This document shows positions 1 through 10,862 of a stretch of DNA of 64,000 nucleotides, one piece after another. The notes under the pieces were generated by a model. That model had not been told where the DNA came from. It did no database searches and worked only from the letters and a program-made list of their open reading frames with translations. The position numbers were made by a program, and so were the translations under genes. Position 1 is the stretch's first letter. Each line of letters starts with the position of its first letter. The stretch spans positions 24,836,464 through 24,900,463 of the forward strand of contig JAMXBB010000012.1 of assembly GCA_024138015.1 (NCBI GenBank), in the 5' to 3' direction. The stretch comes from Lumnitzera littorea (taxonomy: Eukaryota; Streptophyta; Magnoliopsida; Myrtales; Combretaceae).

Positions 1-697
1 ACAGTGACACATGATAACTAACGTGACATGCTACATGGCTTGCCACATTGGTGTTGGCCAATTTGAGGCTACTACGTATCAGGATACATGATATAGTAAA
101 ACTCTAACACGTAGTAGTACCTGATGTGGTAGTGTATCCTTTATAAAAAGAAAAAGGCTTTCCTTGTCTTTGCTAAGATTTGAACCCAAGACCTTTGACC
201 AAACCAAATGCATATGTCCAAGTGTTTTACTATTAGGCCATTGGCCTATGCTTTATTCATATATGCAATTAAACTGCACATATGAATAAGGCTGACTTAG
301 GCTGAATTCAAATCTAAGACCCAAGCCTAATGGTCCCCTTTCTACTTTTATTAAAAATTCTATTCTAAACAAGAAATTTATTATTTTCTATATTTCCTAA
401 ATCCTTTATTTTTTCTATTTTTTTAATTTTTTATGACTTTTCAATTTTCCATGTATTTTTCTAAATTTTTTCATTTTTTTGTATTTCTTCTAAATTCCTT
501 ATTTTTGTGCTTTTTCCCATTTTTGTATTTTTCTAAAATTTCTTACTTTTTCTTAAATTTTTATTTTTATTATTTTTTTATTTTTATTTTCGAGTTTTCT
601 CTAATTTTCTAGTTGTTGTATTTTTCCTAAATTAGGACCCTTTATCATAAAATAAAATAAATAACAAAAAAAGGGAGGAAAAAATGAGTTGTCTACA
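1..697 (-). repeat. 3' LTR of element 1 (partial)
   Basis: The right end reads TGTAGACAACTC on the minus strand, a Tat-like LTR start, and is directly preceded (minus strand) by a purine tract. Content matches the other Tat LTRs here: a block with 'CCAAGTGTTTTACTA' and 'GGCCTATG', then a long T-rich stretch and 'CCTAAATTAGGA'. Only the last 697 bp of an LTR of roughly 1.8 kb are in the window. Confidence 0.75.
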
Positions 698-712
698 ACT
701 GCCCCTCTTTGT
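698..712 (-). other. Polypurine tract of element 1
   Basis: The minus strand reads AAAGAGGGGCAGT immediately ahead of the LTR start TGTAGAC. This is where a polypurine tract priming plus-strand DNA synthesis should lie, and the G-rich form is usual for Tat elements. Confidence 0.7.
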
Positions 713-879
713 AGTGAAATTTGAGCAAAACTTTACCACAAAAACAAAGAAAACACTATTTTTGCCCTAAGGTGGATTTTGTTCTAACAAGTGCTGCAAC
801 TAGTTAGCTATCTTAGGCCCAATCCATTGAAGATTTGATGAAAAGGTTAAAGAGAGAGGAGGTGCTCTAAGGGCTAAAA

Positions 880-1310
880 CGAAGAAATGAAGCCTAGTCG
901 TATCCTTCTAGGCTCATTACCTTAAGCAGGAACGTCTCTAAGGAACTAGTAATCCTAAGTTAGGATCGATCTTGGAGAACCTGGTCATACCCTTTTGGGC
1001 TCATTAACCTAGGTAGGAGTGTCTCTCTAGGACTAGCAACCTTAAGCTGGGATCAATCTTAGAGAACTTGGTCATGCCCTTCTAGGCTCACTAACCTAGG
1101 CGAGAGCATCTCTCGATGACTAGCAACCCTATGCTAGAATTGATCTAGGGAACCTAGTTGTGCCTTTCTAGGCTTACTAACCTAAGCAGGAGCATCTCTT
1201 AGGGATTAGCAACCTTATGCTAGAATTGATCTAGAGAACTTGGTCGTGCCCTTCTAGGCTCACTAACCTAGGTAGGAGCATCTCTCAAGGACTAACAACC
1301 TTAAGCTGGA
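880..1310. repeat. Degenerate tandem array, 86-87 bp unit
   Basis: About five units. The anchor 'GGTCATGCC' and its variants occur at 983, 1,070, 1,156 and 1,242, a period of 86-87 bp. Each unit also has 'CTAACCTAGG' and 'CTCTAGGACTAGCAACC'. It is non-coding in all frames and lies between integrase and the polypurine tract. The same unit, 85 bp long, recurs at 15,665-16,440. Confidence 0.85.
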
Positions 1311-1565
1311 CTTAAAAGAAGTACCTTATGGGCTTGCTAAAGGGAATTGATGAAGATAAGCTCCCTACGGGCTTGCTAAGAGAACTTGGTGAACAGAAGC
1401 GCCTTATAGGCTCACTAAAAGAATTTAGTGAACACAAGCACCCTATGGGCTCACTAAAAGAGATCAAAAAGAGACTAAGTTAAGATCGTGCCTTTACAGG
1501 CGGGCTAAGTACCAAATGCAGAAGGTGAGTACCTTATAGGCTAGCTCAAAAGACTGTTAAGAGTA
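1310..1565. repeat. Second tandem array, about 50-bp unit
   Basis: Repeats of a unit with 'CACCCTATGGGCTCACTAA' followed by 'GAGAACTTGGTGAACA' and close variants, spaced about 50-60 bp. It directly follows the 86-bp array. The same order of two arrays is seen at 15,665-17,130. It does not code. Confidence 0.7.
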
Positions 1566-2194
1566 AAAATTATTCATAGTTTAAATGCAAATGCAATGTT
1601 CAAAAATCAATGTGCTAACACCGTATGGAAGTAATTATCTAGTCTTTGTTGAAAGCACCTAAACTGTTAAACCTTTTCTTGAAAAATCCCATCAAAATTG
1701 ATTAGCTCACGCTTTGATCCTTTGTTATTAACCCAAATGATCTTGATATGGAACCTTTGAGACTTCGCTAGCTATTTTAGAGAAATCACGAAAATTAACT
1801 CGATACAGAATGTCACCCACTGTTTTTGTCTTTCCGAAACTTTTATGAATCGAAGCTCTTATTCCTGACTAATAAATATTTGTCGCAATGTGATTGCTTA
1901 TCTAGATTTTGCATCTCCTTGAAAAAATAGACAATAAAACTCTCCATCGAGAGAGATCAATCCATAATAAAGTATTTTAAAGAGTTTTGTTAATTACCAA
2001 TGTCCTAAATCTCACTTCTCAATTTCTCTTGTTTTTTCAGTATATGGGTTCGATGATATGGAGTAAGGGGAGTTAGACCTTTCAATGGAGAGGGTGATTA
2101 TTTCAATATCGACAACAACTAAGGATACCAACTTTGCTTGCAGATAATGCAAATTAGACCACAATAACATTCAAAATGATTGGCATTTTCGTGT
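1566..2194. other. Non-coding 3' region of element 1
   Basis: Sequence between the tandem arrays and the end of integrase. No gene or further repeat was recognised. It is expected to be the untranslated 3' part of the Tat element. Confidence 0.5.
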
Positions 2195-3330
2195 TCCGAG
2201 CAAAAATTTCCACTAACTTCTCATAGGTAGTAGAACTTTACAATGTCAGCATTTACAAAGTCTCTCAATTTTGGACCATCCATTTAAGACAAAATTATAG
2301 CCCCTCCTAATAATACTCGCTTCACGACATAAGGGCCTTCATAATTGAGAGCAAATTTTCCTTTAGAGTCTTGTACATTAGGGAGAGCTCTTCTCAACAC
2401 TATATTACCCTCTTTGAAGTTCTAAAGCTATACTCTTTTGTTGAAAGCCCGAGCCATTCTTTGTTAATGACACTAATTATGACACAAAGCTATCAATCTC
2501 CTCTCATTAATCAAATTCAACTACTCTATGTGTTTCTTTACCCATTCAACTTTGTCTAATTGGGTTTTTGATAGTACTTTGAACGACAAGATCTTAACCT
2601 TTACTGGTAACACTGCTTTAATACCATATACCAAAGAGTAAGGTGTTGCCCCAATAGACGTTCTGATGGAAGTTCGATAGGCCATGAGTGTGAATGGCAA
2701 CATCTCATGCTAATCTTTGTATGTAATAGCTATTTTTTCTATTATTCTTTTAAGGTTTTTATCAGCTACTTTAATGGCTCCATTCATTTGGGGTCGATAA
2801 GGGGTGGAATTTTTGTGAATGATCTTGAGTTGTTGAGATAACTCTGACATAAGCTTATTGTTATGGTTAGGGCCACTGTTGATGATGATTGTTTCTAGAG
2901 TCTCGTATTAAGCCAAGATATCCCTCTTGATGAACTTAACTACGACCCCCTTTGGTGACGCTCGAGTCAGATGAGGCTTCAACCCATTTGCTAAAGTAAT
3001 CAATGGCAACTGATATAAAGCGATGCCCATTAGATGCTTTTAGAGTAATCGAACCAATGATATATATTCCCTACATTGAAAAAGGCTACGGCATTGAGAG
3101 TATATGTAATTCTTGAGACGGGACATTTATCTTATTTGCATAAACTTGGCATTAGTAACAATGCCTAACGTGTTTGATGCAATCGCTTTCCATTGTTGAC
3201 TAGTAGTACCTTAGCCTCATAATTTTCTTAGCCAACATGTAACAGTTCATATAAGGCCCACATACTCCTTCGTGTACTTTTTTCATTAACATCTCAGCCT
3301 CTTTGTCGTCCATACACCTTAAAAGTGTAT
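2195..3330 (-). pseudogene. Integrase of element 1 (broken)
   Basis: Integrase inserts the retroelement DNA copy into the genome. Conserved pieces read on the minus strand: a zinc-binding segment ending in CYQCQVYANK (about 3,130-3,330), the core piece FISVAIDYFSKWVEA (about 2,960-3,010), GATPYSLVYGIKAVLP near 2,580-2,650 and a C-terminal NYEGPYVVK piece near 2,330. The order and wording match Tat integrases. Defects: the second zinc-binding His region reads CGPYMNCYM, the Glu expected in the core (usual form NGAVEA) is Lys (codon 2,770-2,772), and there are several stops. The longest open piece is 60 residues (2,521-2,703). It cannot be functional as it stands. Confidence 0.85.
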
Positions 3331-3559
3331 TGTCAAAAGAGTACTAATATAAAGTGGACTCACTTATTAAGAATTGAATGGCCAATCTCCTAATCATCCT
3401 TTTGTCATTCTTCTTGAACTCTTCAGGATATGTGTCTTGTTATAGGAACATTTTAATGTCATGGTACTAAGGCTTTTGGTCATTCATCCCTTCAATTGCT
3501 AAATAGAAGGTAAGCTTGTCTTCAATTTCAATAGTGAGGGGTTGAATCTTGACTCCACC

Positions 3560-3990
3560 GAATATCTGAATCATAGATGCTAGAGTAACTAAGGCATCAA
3601 CAAATTAATTTTGAGTCCTCAATATGTGATTGAAGGTGATTTCTTTGAATTTTTCCATCACTTTAGTCAAGTGTCGGTGATAAGGTACTAGTTTAGGATC
3701 CCTCATCTTGTATTCTCCCCGAGGTTGGCTGATAATAAGTGAAGAGTCCTCATACACTTCTATTTCTTAGATATCTTTATCTAAGGCCATTTTGAGTCCC
3801 ATAATGCATGCTTCGTATTCAGCGATATTATTGATGTATGGGAAAACAATCCTCGTAGCCATAGGGTGTTGAGTACCTTCAAGGGATATTAGTATTACCC
3901 CAATTCCATATCCAAACACGTTGGCTGCCCCATCAAAGAACATCTTCCATTTTGGTGGTTCATCATCTTCTCCTTTATTAGAGAGCTTCC
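3560..3990 (-). pseudogene. Second (archaeal-type-like) RNase H of element 1
   Basis: Fragments read on the minus strand include EYEACIMGLKMALDKDI, a VYEDSSLII piece, MRDPKLVPYHRHLTKVMEKF and DALVTLASM. These are the hallmarks of the additional RNase H that Tat-lineage retrotransposons carry after the ordinary RNase H. The enzyme normally degrades RNA in RNA-DNA hybrids during reverse transcription. Stops interrupt the frame, so this is a pseudogene. Its presence is the main reason for assigning the element to Tat rather than to another gypsy lineage. Confidence 0.75.
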
Positions 3991-4059
3991 CTCGATTGCT
4001 AAGATATCCTCATCGAGGAAATTGACTTATACCTCTTAAGGGGTGTTATCAAAGAGATT

Positions 4060-5285
4060 TTCTGCTAACTGATCTACTGGAGCTTGCCCCTTGACTAAAT
4101 TTCGGTTCATATACGTAATGTCAAATTCTGATAGTAACATTTGCCACTTTGAGATTCTACCAATTAGGGTCGGTTTGTTTAGTACATACTTTAAGGGATT
4201 ATGCTGAGTTAGCAATTCAACCTAGTAGTAAAGTTTGTATTATTTGAGCTGATGCATTACCTAGACTAGAGCATAGTAGGTTCTTTCAATTTTTGAATTT
4301 TTTTGTTCCCCTTCAGTAAATTTCTTGCTCACGTAATATACAGCTTTTCCTTTTCCTTCCTCATCTTTCTAGCCGAGCATGTACCCCATAGATTCCAATA
4401 ATATTGTTAGGTATAGAAATAAAGGCTTCTTAGGTTTTGGAGATACCAAAATTGGAGGGTTCATGAGGTACCCTTTGATTGTTGTAAAGGCTTACTCACA
4501 CTCTTCGTCCTAATTGATCTTGGCATTCTTTTTCAACAACTTAAACAAGGGATAACACTTGTTTTTTAATTGAGATATGAACCTGGCTATGTAATTTAAA
4601 CGGCCTAATAAGCCTTTGATTTCTTTGAGTATGCGTGGATAGGACAAGTCAACTATTGCTTTGACTTTATTAAGGTCCACTTCAATGCCCCTTTGGTAGA
4701 TTATAAAACCCAACAATTTCCCTGAGTCACTCCAAAGGTATACTTCTCTAGGTTGAGCTTTAACTAAAATTTTCTCAACCTATCAAACAATCTCCTCAGA
4801 TTATCCACGTGATTTTCTTCTTCTCCTTCTTTAGACTTTGCAATCATATCATCAACTTATACTTCAACTTCTTTATGCATCATGTCTTAAAAGATTGCTA
4901 CCATGGCCCTTTGATAAGTTGCCCTGGCATTTTTTAGTTTTAGAGGCATTACTTTATAGCAAAATGTGCCTTAAGTTGTGATAAATGTTGTCTTAGCTTT
5001 ATTTTCTTTAGACATTTGAATCTAATTATATCTAAAGAACCCATCCATGAATGAGAAAAGATGGTTCCCGGCCATGTTATCAACCAAGACATCAATATGG
5101 GGAACAAGGAAATTATCTTCAAGGGTTAATTGATTGAGGTCTCGAAAATCTATGCACACTCTAACTTTTCCATTTTTCTTCATTATCAACACAACGTTAG
5201 CTGCCCACTTGAGATAATCAAATACTTCAATGAAACCGACCTCCAATAACTTTCTAACTTCTTCCTTAATTTTCAACAAGACATC
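4060..5285 (-). pseudogene. Reverse transcriptase-RNase H of element 1 (broken)
   Basis: Reverse transcriptase copies element RNA into DNA. The minus strand shows, from N to C: KVRVCIDFRDLNQLT and NHLFSFMDGFFRYN (5,022-5,279), the catalytic loop near 4,857, then LGFIIYQRGIEVD and KEIKGLLGRLNYIARF (4,510-4,716), and an RNase H stretch ending near 4,060. The Tyr codon of the YVDD catalytic box has become a stop (TAA on the minus strand, 4,857-4,859); the two Asp codons after it remain. Other stops and frameshifts are present. Family wording is Tat-like. Not functional. Confidence 0.85.
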
Positions 5286-6355
5286 CGATCGAAACCTTCT
5301 TAACTTTTGTTTCTTAGGTTTTATGGATCTAATCCGAACATATCTTCATAAGACCATATAAACACATCTTAGTATTCAGATAGTAATGCGGTCGTTTTAG
5401 CCTTTTGTTCTTCTTTCAAAGCCCCTCTAATCTTCAACGTTTTGGTGTTGTCATCAGTCCTAACATTAATAGTCTTAATTCACTTGTCAATGGAAATTCT
5501 ACTCATTTCATGTTTTTGCTAGCTTTCTTTCACGTCACTGTGGTCATTGACATCACTCCTGATAACTAACCTAGTAAGGCCAGAGGCGATATCAATATTT
5601 TCATCACCTATCAGGTATCCATGGCATTTATTCAAAGAATTGGATCTAGGAAAAAAGTGTAAGTAAGGAAGAAGTGAATAGAAAGGAGACTAATTCTTAT
5701 TTAGAAGAAATTTCTTTTAAGTACAAAACTATAGAATAAAGGTAATTATTACAGAACTCTGTAAAATACTATATCGTGATTCATCCTTTACCCTAGGAAA
5801 TACTTATTGCTATTCATAGCGATGGAGAACCAATTATTTAGATGTTGAGACTTGTTGGATGGGCTAGCTATTTTATCCTTGCTGGAGGTGTCCTCTTTGG
5901 CAGGCTCTGAATTTTGAACTTTAGCCTGGATGAAAATTTCTGATAACGGTAGGAAAGTCATCAAGGTGTGATACAATTTGTCACCTCTTTTGCCCTTCAA
6001 TTGCATATTTCACAACTCATCTACTAGAGTTAGGATGTAACCTAGCCTATAGGTCCTAAATTGGCCTTCTTTGAACATCTCATGCTTCTCCTAATCAGTA
6101 ATCATGCATACCTCTTTGAACATTTGGAGCCCAAAGTCCTCTCACTCTTCAGTGTTAATATAAGGTATGGTTGTTTCTTTGCATATTTTGTAATCCTAGT
6201 CACCTAGAATCGTTATGACCTAACCATTGGAGATGAACTTAACCTTTTTTATGAATACTCGAAGGTATGGCCCCTATTGAATGTATCTAAGGTCTTCCCA
6301 ATAAGATGTTGAAGGTCCTTAGGATGTCTAAAATTTGGAATAAGATGTTAAACGT

Positions 6356-6754
6356 CTATGGGATGATATCAACTAGTAAGTCGATCTCCCCTATAATTTC
6401 TCTTATAGATCCATCAAAAGCCCTAACTATTGTTGAACTTGGCTTGATAGCAATCGTATCAATGCCCAATAGATCCAGGGTAGCTGAAGGGCAAACATTT
6501 AAGGACAACCTGTTATTAGTGAGGACTCTTGTTGTGATGATGTTGTTTACCTTCACTATTATGAATAGAGGCTTAATATGCTGGTTACCTTCTTCGCCCG
6601 ATTCCTCGGTAGAGAAAGAAATTTGATCTAGAGTAAGGATAGAGTTGGTGACAAACCTTATTTTTTCAATCGGTATTTTACGAGGGACTTTGACTTCCCT
6701 TAATGTTTTGAACAAAGCTTCCTGATGTGGTTCCGATGCCATCAATAAACTCAT
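6356..6754 (-). pseudogene. Aspartic protease region of element 1
   Basis: A 132-residue open stretch matching the retroviral-type protease of Tat elements, which normally cuts the polyprotein. The pattern is RVLxxNxxSLNVCPSATL followed by VRAFDGSIREIIGEIDL. In intact relatives the active-site segment reads as an Asp-Asn-Gly triad; here the corresponding residues read NNR, so both the catalytic Asp and the Gly are lost. It lies between gag and RT in the expected order. Spacer to RT (5,290-6,350) contains only broken frames; the 72-residue piece at 5,788-6,006 is unassigned. Confidence 0.75.
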
Positions 6755-7399
6755 AAGGGATATTTGTACTGGAGTCTTAGCGAACTGATCTATTACTTAA
6801 TAATCACTAAACTTGATTATTTTAGGGAAGACAAACAATTCTTCTTCATGTTCAACCGGTTCATTGTTTGGCCTTTCCAGCATAGCCTTCTTTTTCAAGT
6901 CTTCTCTTAGATCACAGATTCTACTAGAGTGGGTAATCCCTCCTACAAGTGAGCTTAATTGCCCCTAATTCACTACTTGGTAATTGAGAGGGGCAGTTTT
7001 ATAATTTTTAGGGGCCACAAGTACGTAGAAGGTGTACCTTTGGGTCTATGGAATTTGCTTCTCCTCTTGTTCATAGAATCTATAGATCCTGGGTTCTCGA
7101 TTGGAATTGATTGTGTTAATGGCGGGATTTGAGTCATCAAATATCATATTGATGATGGGCCAAGAGTTAGGCAAGGGGTTGTTGTTGATGTTTGGAACTA
7201 GAGCCTCTACAAAGTCTAGTTAGACTATACCTTTATCGATTAGATCCTGAATTTTATTTCTTAATCTCCAGCATGAATCTATTGAATGGCCCACTTACCC
7301 TAGATGATATTGACACCTTGCATTGGTGTTAAAAAATCTTGGCCCGTATCTTTCATTGGGAGCCTCAAAATAGAGCAAATTATCTTTTCTTAGTTTTTT

Positions 7400-8551
7400 A
7401 AATACCTGACTAAAGGGAATGAGTATTTTGGTGAACTGCCTTAGGGCCCTATTAACTTGTGATTAGCTTCTGAACTACTGTTGATTTAGCGGAGGATTTA
7501 CTTTGAAAGAGACCTAGGCATTAGGCTTGGTAATCGAATTGACCATGTTGACAATAGCTTCTTTAGGTTTACTGGTGGTAGGTTTAGTGGAGGGTAGTCT
7601 TCTGTTTGATGGTTTTTGTAACTTGCTAGAGGAGACAACACTTTCAATTCGACACCCTACTACTACTACTTCTTTAAAAGATTTATTGTACCTCTTCCTT
7701 AGGGTAGCTAAATCCCTCATGGTCGACACCACTTTAACATTGAACCTATATTGGTCATAAAATGCCCTAGCCAACTTCTCCAATGTATTTATCTAGTTCA
7801 GGTCCAAGGGCATACTAAGTCAAAGCGAAGCTAGTTAGGCTATCCTGAAAAGTTTGGACCATGAGCTAGTCATATTGCACATATTTGCTCATTTTGCGTA
7901 CATACAGCCAGGTGTACATCTTAGGGCATCCAATCCTATTGTATTTTTTGAAGTTAGGTACTTTGAATTTTTCTAGGAAGCTTCTACAGTCGTATGCAGA
8001 TAAGTTTGTTATACTAGCCTGCTCGAAGCCATCATACCTTTTGAGCATTTTCATCTTTTCAGTGATTTGTTGAGTCAGTCACTTCTCAAGCTCTTTTAGT
8101 CTGTCTTGATCGACTTTAAGCTTTGGATTAATCGGAAACAAGTAAGTGTTCAGCTCAAAAGTCGAGTTGACCTTTGGAAGACCCCTTCTATCTCAAAGGA
8201 TTCAAAGGGCTAGTTAACTTAGGAGTAGGCTTCTTTTGCTTTAAGGGGTAGGGCTTTAGCATTCTTTCCATATTAGGCTTTAGAACTTTCTTTGTTTGAT
8301 GGAGCTGTGGGCTAAAGCAAGGCAATGCTATTAGTAAGGAAGCTCAGTTGATTTGTAATCTTTCCTACTATTTGCTCCAAAGAGTGAAACCTCAGCTCGA
8401 TGGGATCAACAATTTCGGGGTTGTTAGTGTTGATGTTGTTGTTTCCTTGGTTGGCCATTTTGGTTTGTAAGTGAGTTCTGATAGGACTTCTTTGGAAGAT
8501 TTGATGTTTGGGAGCTATCTTAGTGGCCTGTTTAAGATCACTTCTCGACAA
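7400..8551 (-). pseudogene. Gag of element 1 (broken)
   Basis: Gag forms the particle that packages element RNA. Three minus-strand open pieces belong together: 8,312-8,551 (79 residues; low-complexity Asn-rich start then LEQIVGKITNQL), 7,866-8,054 (62 residues; SFLEKFKVPNFKKYNRIGCP and YVRKMSKYVQYD) and 7,514-7,783 (89 residues; LATLRKRYNKSFKEVV). The middle piece is the conserved Tat gag core. Frameshifts separate the pieces. No zinc knuckle was seen. The overlapping plus-strand frames at 7,527-7,760 and 7,885-8,073 are shadows. Confidence 0.75.
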
Positions 8552-8569
8552 GTTAGCACCGGAATATTT

Positions 8570-10290
8570 TATTTTTTTGAAAATATAGAACTAAAATGAA
8601 TGAAATGTAAGTGTGCCATACGAATGAAAAGGAGGGGATCGGTGATTAACTAACAAAATGGCAAGTTATCTATTATTCTTTAATTCCTGGAGTTTTATTA
8701 CATAAAAGAAAAAGAAAAATACAAATTCATGTATACTAATCTTCTTTTCTTCTGTGGGTTGAATGACACTTTCTTCTTCCAATTGCTGGGTTCGACGACT
8801 ACTACTTTACCCTATTTTTGATCATGTTCGATTGTTTCCTCAAACTCTTAGATTTTCTTCTAGGTTATCTTCATCTGGTGTTCCAAGGCGCACGATCTTT
8901 GCCTAGACTCCCGAAAGAGGTTTACTCTTAGATTTTCTTCTAGGTCATCTTCATCTGGTGTTCCAGGGCGCACGATCTTTGCCTAGACTCCCGAAAGAGG
9001 TTTTCCCACCTGTCTTTTTCATCATAGAGGACTTCTACATGAGCTTTTACCCGGTTTATGTAGGTCAGCATTTCAGAGCTAGGATTCGTAAGGGAAGGTT
9101 GAAGGACCTTTAGTGCCCGATATTGCATCATGCTTGCCTTGTGAAGTTGATTGTATAAGTACTCTTTGGTGATTCAGTGTTTGTCTACATCTCTTATGAT
9201 TCGCTCAAATCAATGTTAAGGCTTATGGTCCTGGTGTCCTACCATGCTTTGATCTTGAAAAGCTTGGATACCTTTTCTATGGAGTGAGGTTCTTTAAGGT
9301 TAAAGGTAAATGGCTCCAATGAAGGCTCATGAACTATGTCTTGGATTCCCTCAAACTACCTCACCATGTTATTTGGATAGTAACCTATACATCAACTTAT
9401 TCTGATCAATGGTACGGCATGATAATCTTTACAAACTAGTATGACCTTAGTGTAATTGCTCTATCTGGCAGCCCATAGTATGTCTTCGACCTAGAAATCT
9501 TGTAGAACTTCTATCCAAAGAAGGGTAAGGATATCTTTTGGTAATTTGATCTTATTAACAAAAGAGTCAATAAGATCAATTTTATTGGCAAATACACCCC
9601 TTATTAAGTCTAACCCAAAGCATTTGATGTGGCTAACGAACCATACCATTAACAATGTCATTCTTGACCTGAAATCTCCACAGCCTTTTTCTTAAGGAAA
9701 TTAAGGTTCCTTATTTGTTTGGCAAGTAGGGCAGGAATATAAGATTTCCTTTCCCAAAACTGAGCCACTAATTCTACTACCCTAAAGTATATGAGAAAAG
9801 ATCCACTTGGAAATAACATGGTGGTAAATATTGCTAATATATAGGCCTTGATTCGATTTTCTCTCCAATTTCCAAGAAACAGAGCCCGTTTGTTAGAGCT
9901 GGGTTCAGTTTAGAACCAATGGATTAGATCCAGTATCTTGATAGCGTATTTGTGGCAATCATTTAGGGCCTCATTTATCTTAGTCTTACGGATCCCCAAG
10001 AATTTTGAAAAAACATAGGTTGGACCGAAGCTGAGCTTTGGAACATATATTTCATCCAAGGGAGGGGCTTAAAGCAATTAGGTGTATTCTTCTAAAGTTG
10101 GGCTAATTAGGTGTGGCTTAAAACGAAATGTGACTTTTTTGGGCTCCTAGAAATGGACTAAGGCCTTCACCAATGTGATGTTAACATTTACCTTAGTTAG
10201 TGAGAGTATGGGCCTAATCTTATTGGTAATAAACTCTTGTTCTCTCGGGTTAAAGGTTTGAAACCATTGTTGAGTATAGGCTTTGGGTTT
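8570..10290 (-). pseudogene. ORF1-like region upstream of gag (Tat/Ogre-type)
   Basis: On the minus strand, broken frames give recognisable pieces such as CFGLDLIRGVFANKIDLID and FTFNLKEPHSIEKVSKLF, which resemble the extra protein encoded ahead of gag in Ogre-like Tat elements. Its role is not established. The last part (8,940-9,131, 63 residues) is charged and may be a coiled coil. Many stops. Naming the family rests on recall and order in the element, so this is an inference. Confidence 0.55.
8844..9003. repeat. 80-bp tandem duplication
   Basis: Two adjacent 80-bp copies, 8,844-8,923 and 8,924-9,003, differ at only two positions (TTATC/TCATC and CCAAGG/CCAGGG). The length is not a multiple of three, so it shifts the ORF1-like frame. 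The near-identity indicates a duplication younger than the element's general decay. Confidence 0.9.
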
Positions 10291-10845
10291 ATGGGTTTGT
10301 AGACATGAATCTCTTTGGTGAAGACCTTAGCATTGGATGAGATGGCTATTTCTAAAATATTACAAGGAAAACATAAATTACAAAGGAAAGACCATTTACA
10401 TCAGAAGAAATTACAAAAGATTTCCTATGTACATGAATTTTAGGAAAAATACAGGGAAAGAAACTACGAGTTTGTCATTTTTTCTTCTTTTTTCTTTTAT
10501 AACAATGCTACCTTGTTAGCTATTTGTCAATCTCGAAGAACGTACGTAAGAAGGGTGGGTTTTAGAAGTCCTTGAACTCTATAAGCTCACGCGTTTCTAA
10601 AAAAACGATTCCTTGATCACATCGAAGTTTAAGTGAGGTAATCTAATTGACCTCGAATGGTAGTTGCCCCACTACGCCTAAAACTTATACAATGACTCCC
10701 CATCCTAAGGTCTTAATACAGTTTGGGTTTGACCATGTTTATCATGCATTCATGGTACATAAAATAAGTAAATAAATTGAACTACGATGATTTTTAGAGA
10801 TTAATTTTAATTTTGAAAAGTCAAATGGCTAACCCTCTTAATAGT
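10291..10845 (-). other. 5' leader of element 1
   Basis: Non-coding sequence between the primer site and the ORF1-like region. It is clearly homologous to 22,900-23,328 of the second Tat element; both have 'AACTCTATAAGCTCA'-like, 'TTGATCACATC' and 'GTTGCCCCAC'-like segments in the same order. Confidence 0.6.
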
Positions 10846-10862
10846 CCCCAGTGGAGTCGCTA
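10845..10862 (-). other. Primer binding site, tRNA-Arg type
   Basis: The plus strand reads TCCCCAGTGGAGTCGCTA, the expected 3' end of a plant tRNA-Arg (…AGTGGAGTCG-CCA) with one change in CCA. On the minus strand this is the primer binding site next to the 5' LTR. The tRNA assignment is from recall of plant tRNA-Arg sequences. Confidence 0.7.

Noticed and set aside
6306..6626. 106-residue plus-strand frame
   Set aside because: It is antisense to the recognisable protease segment on the minus strand.
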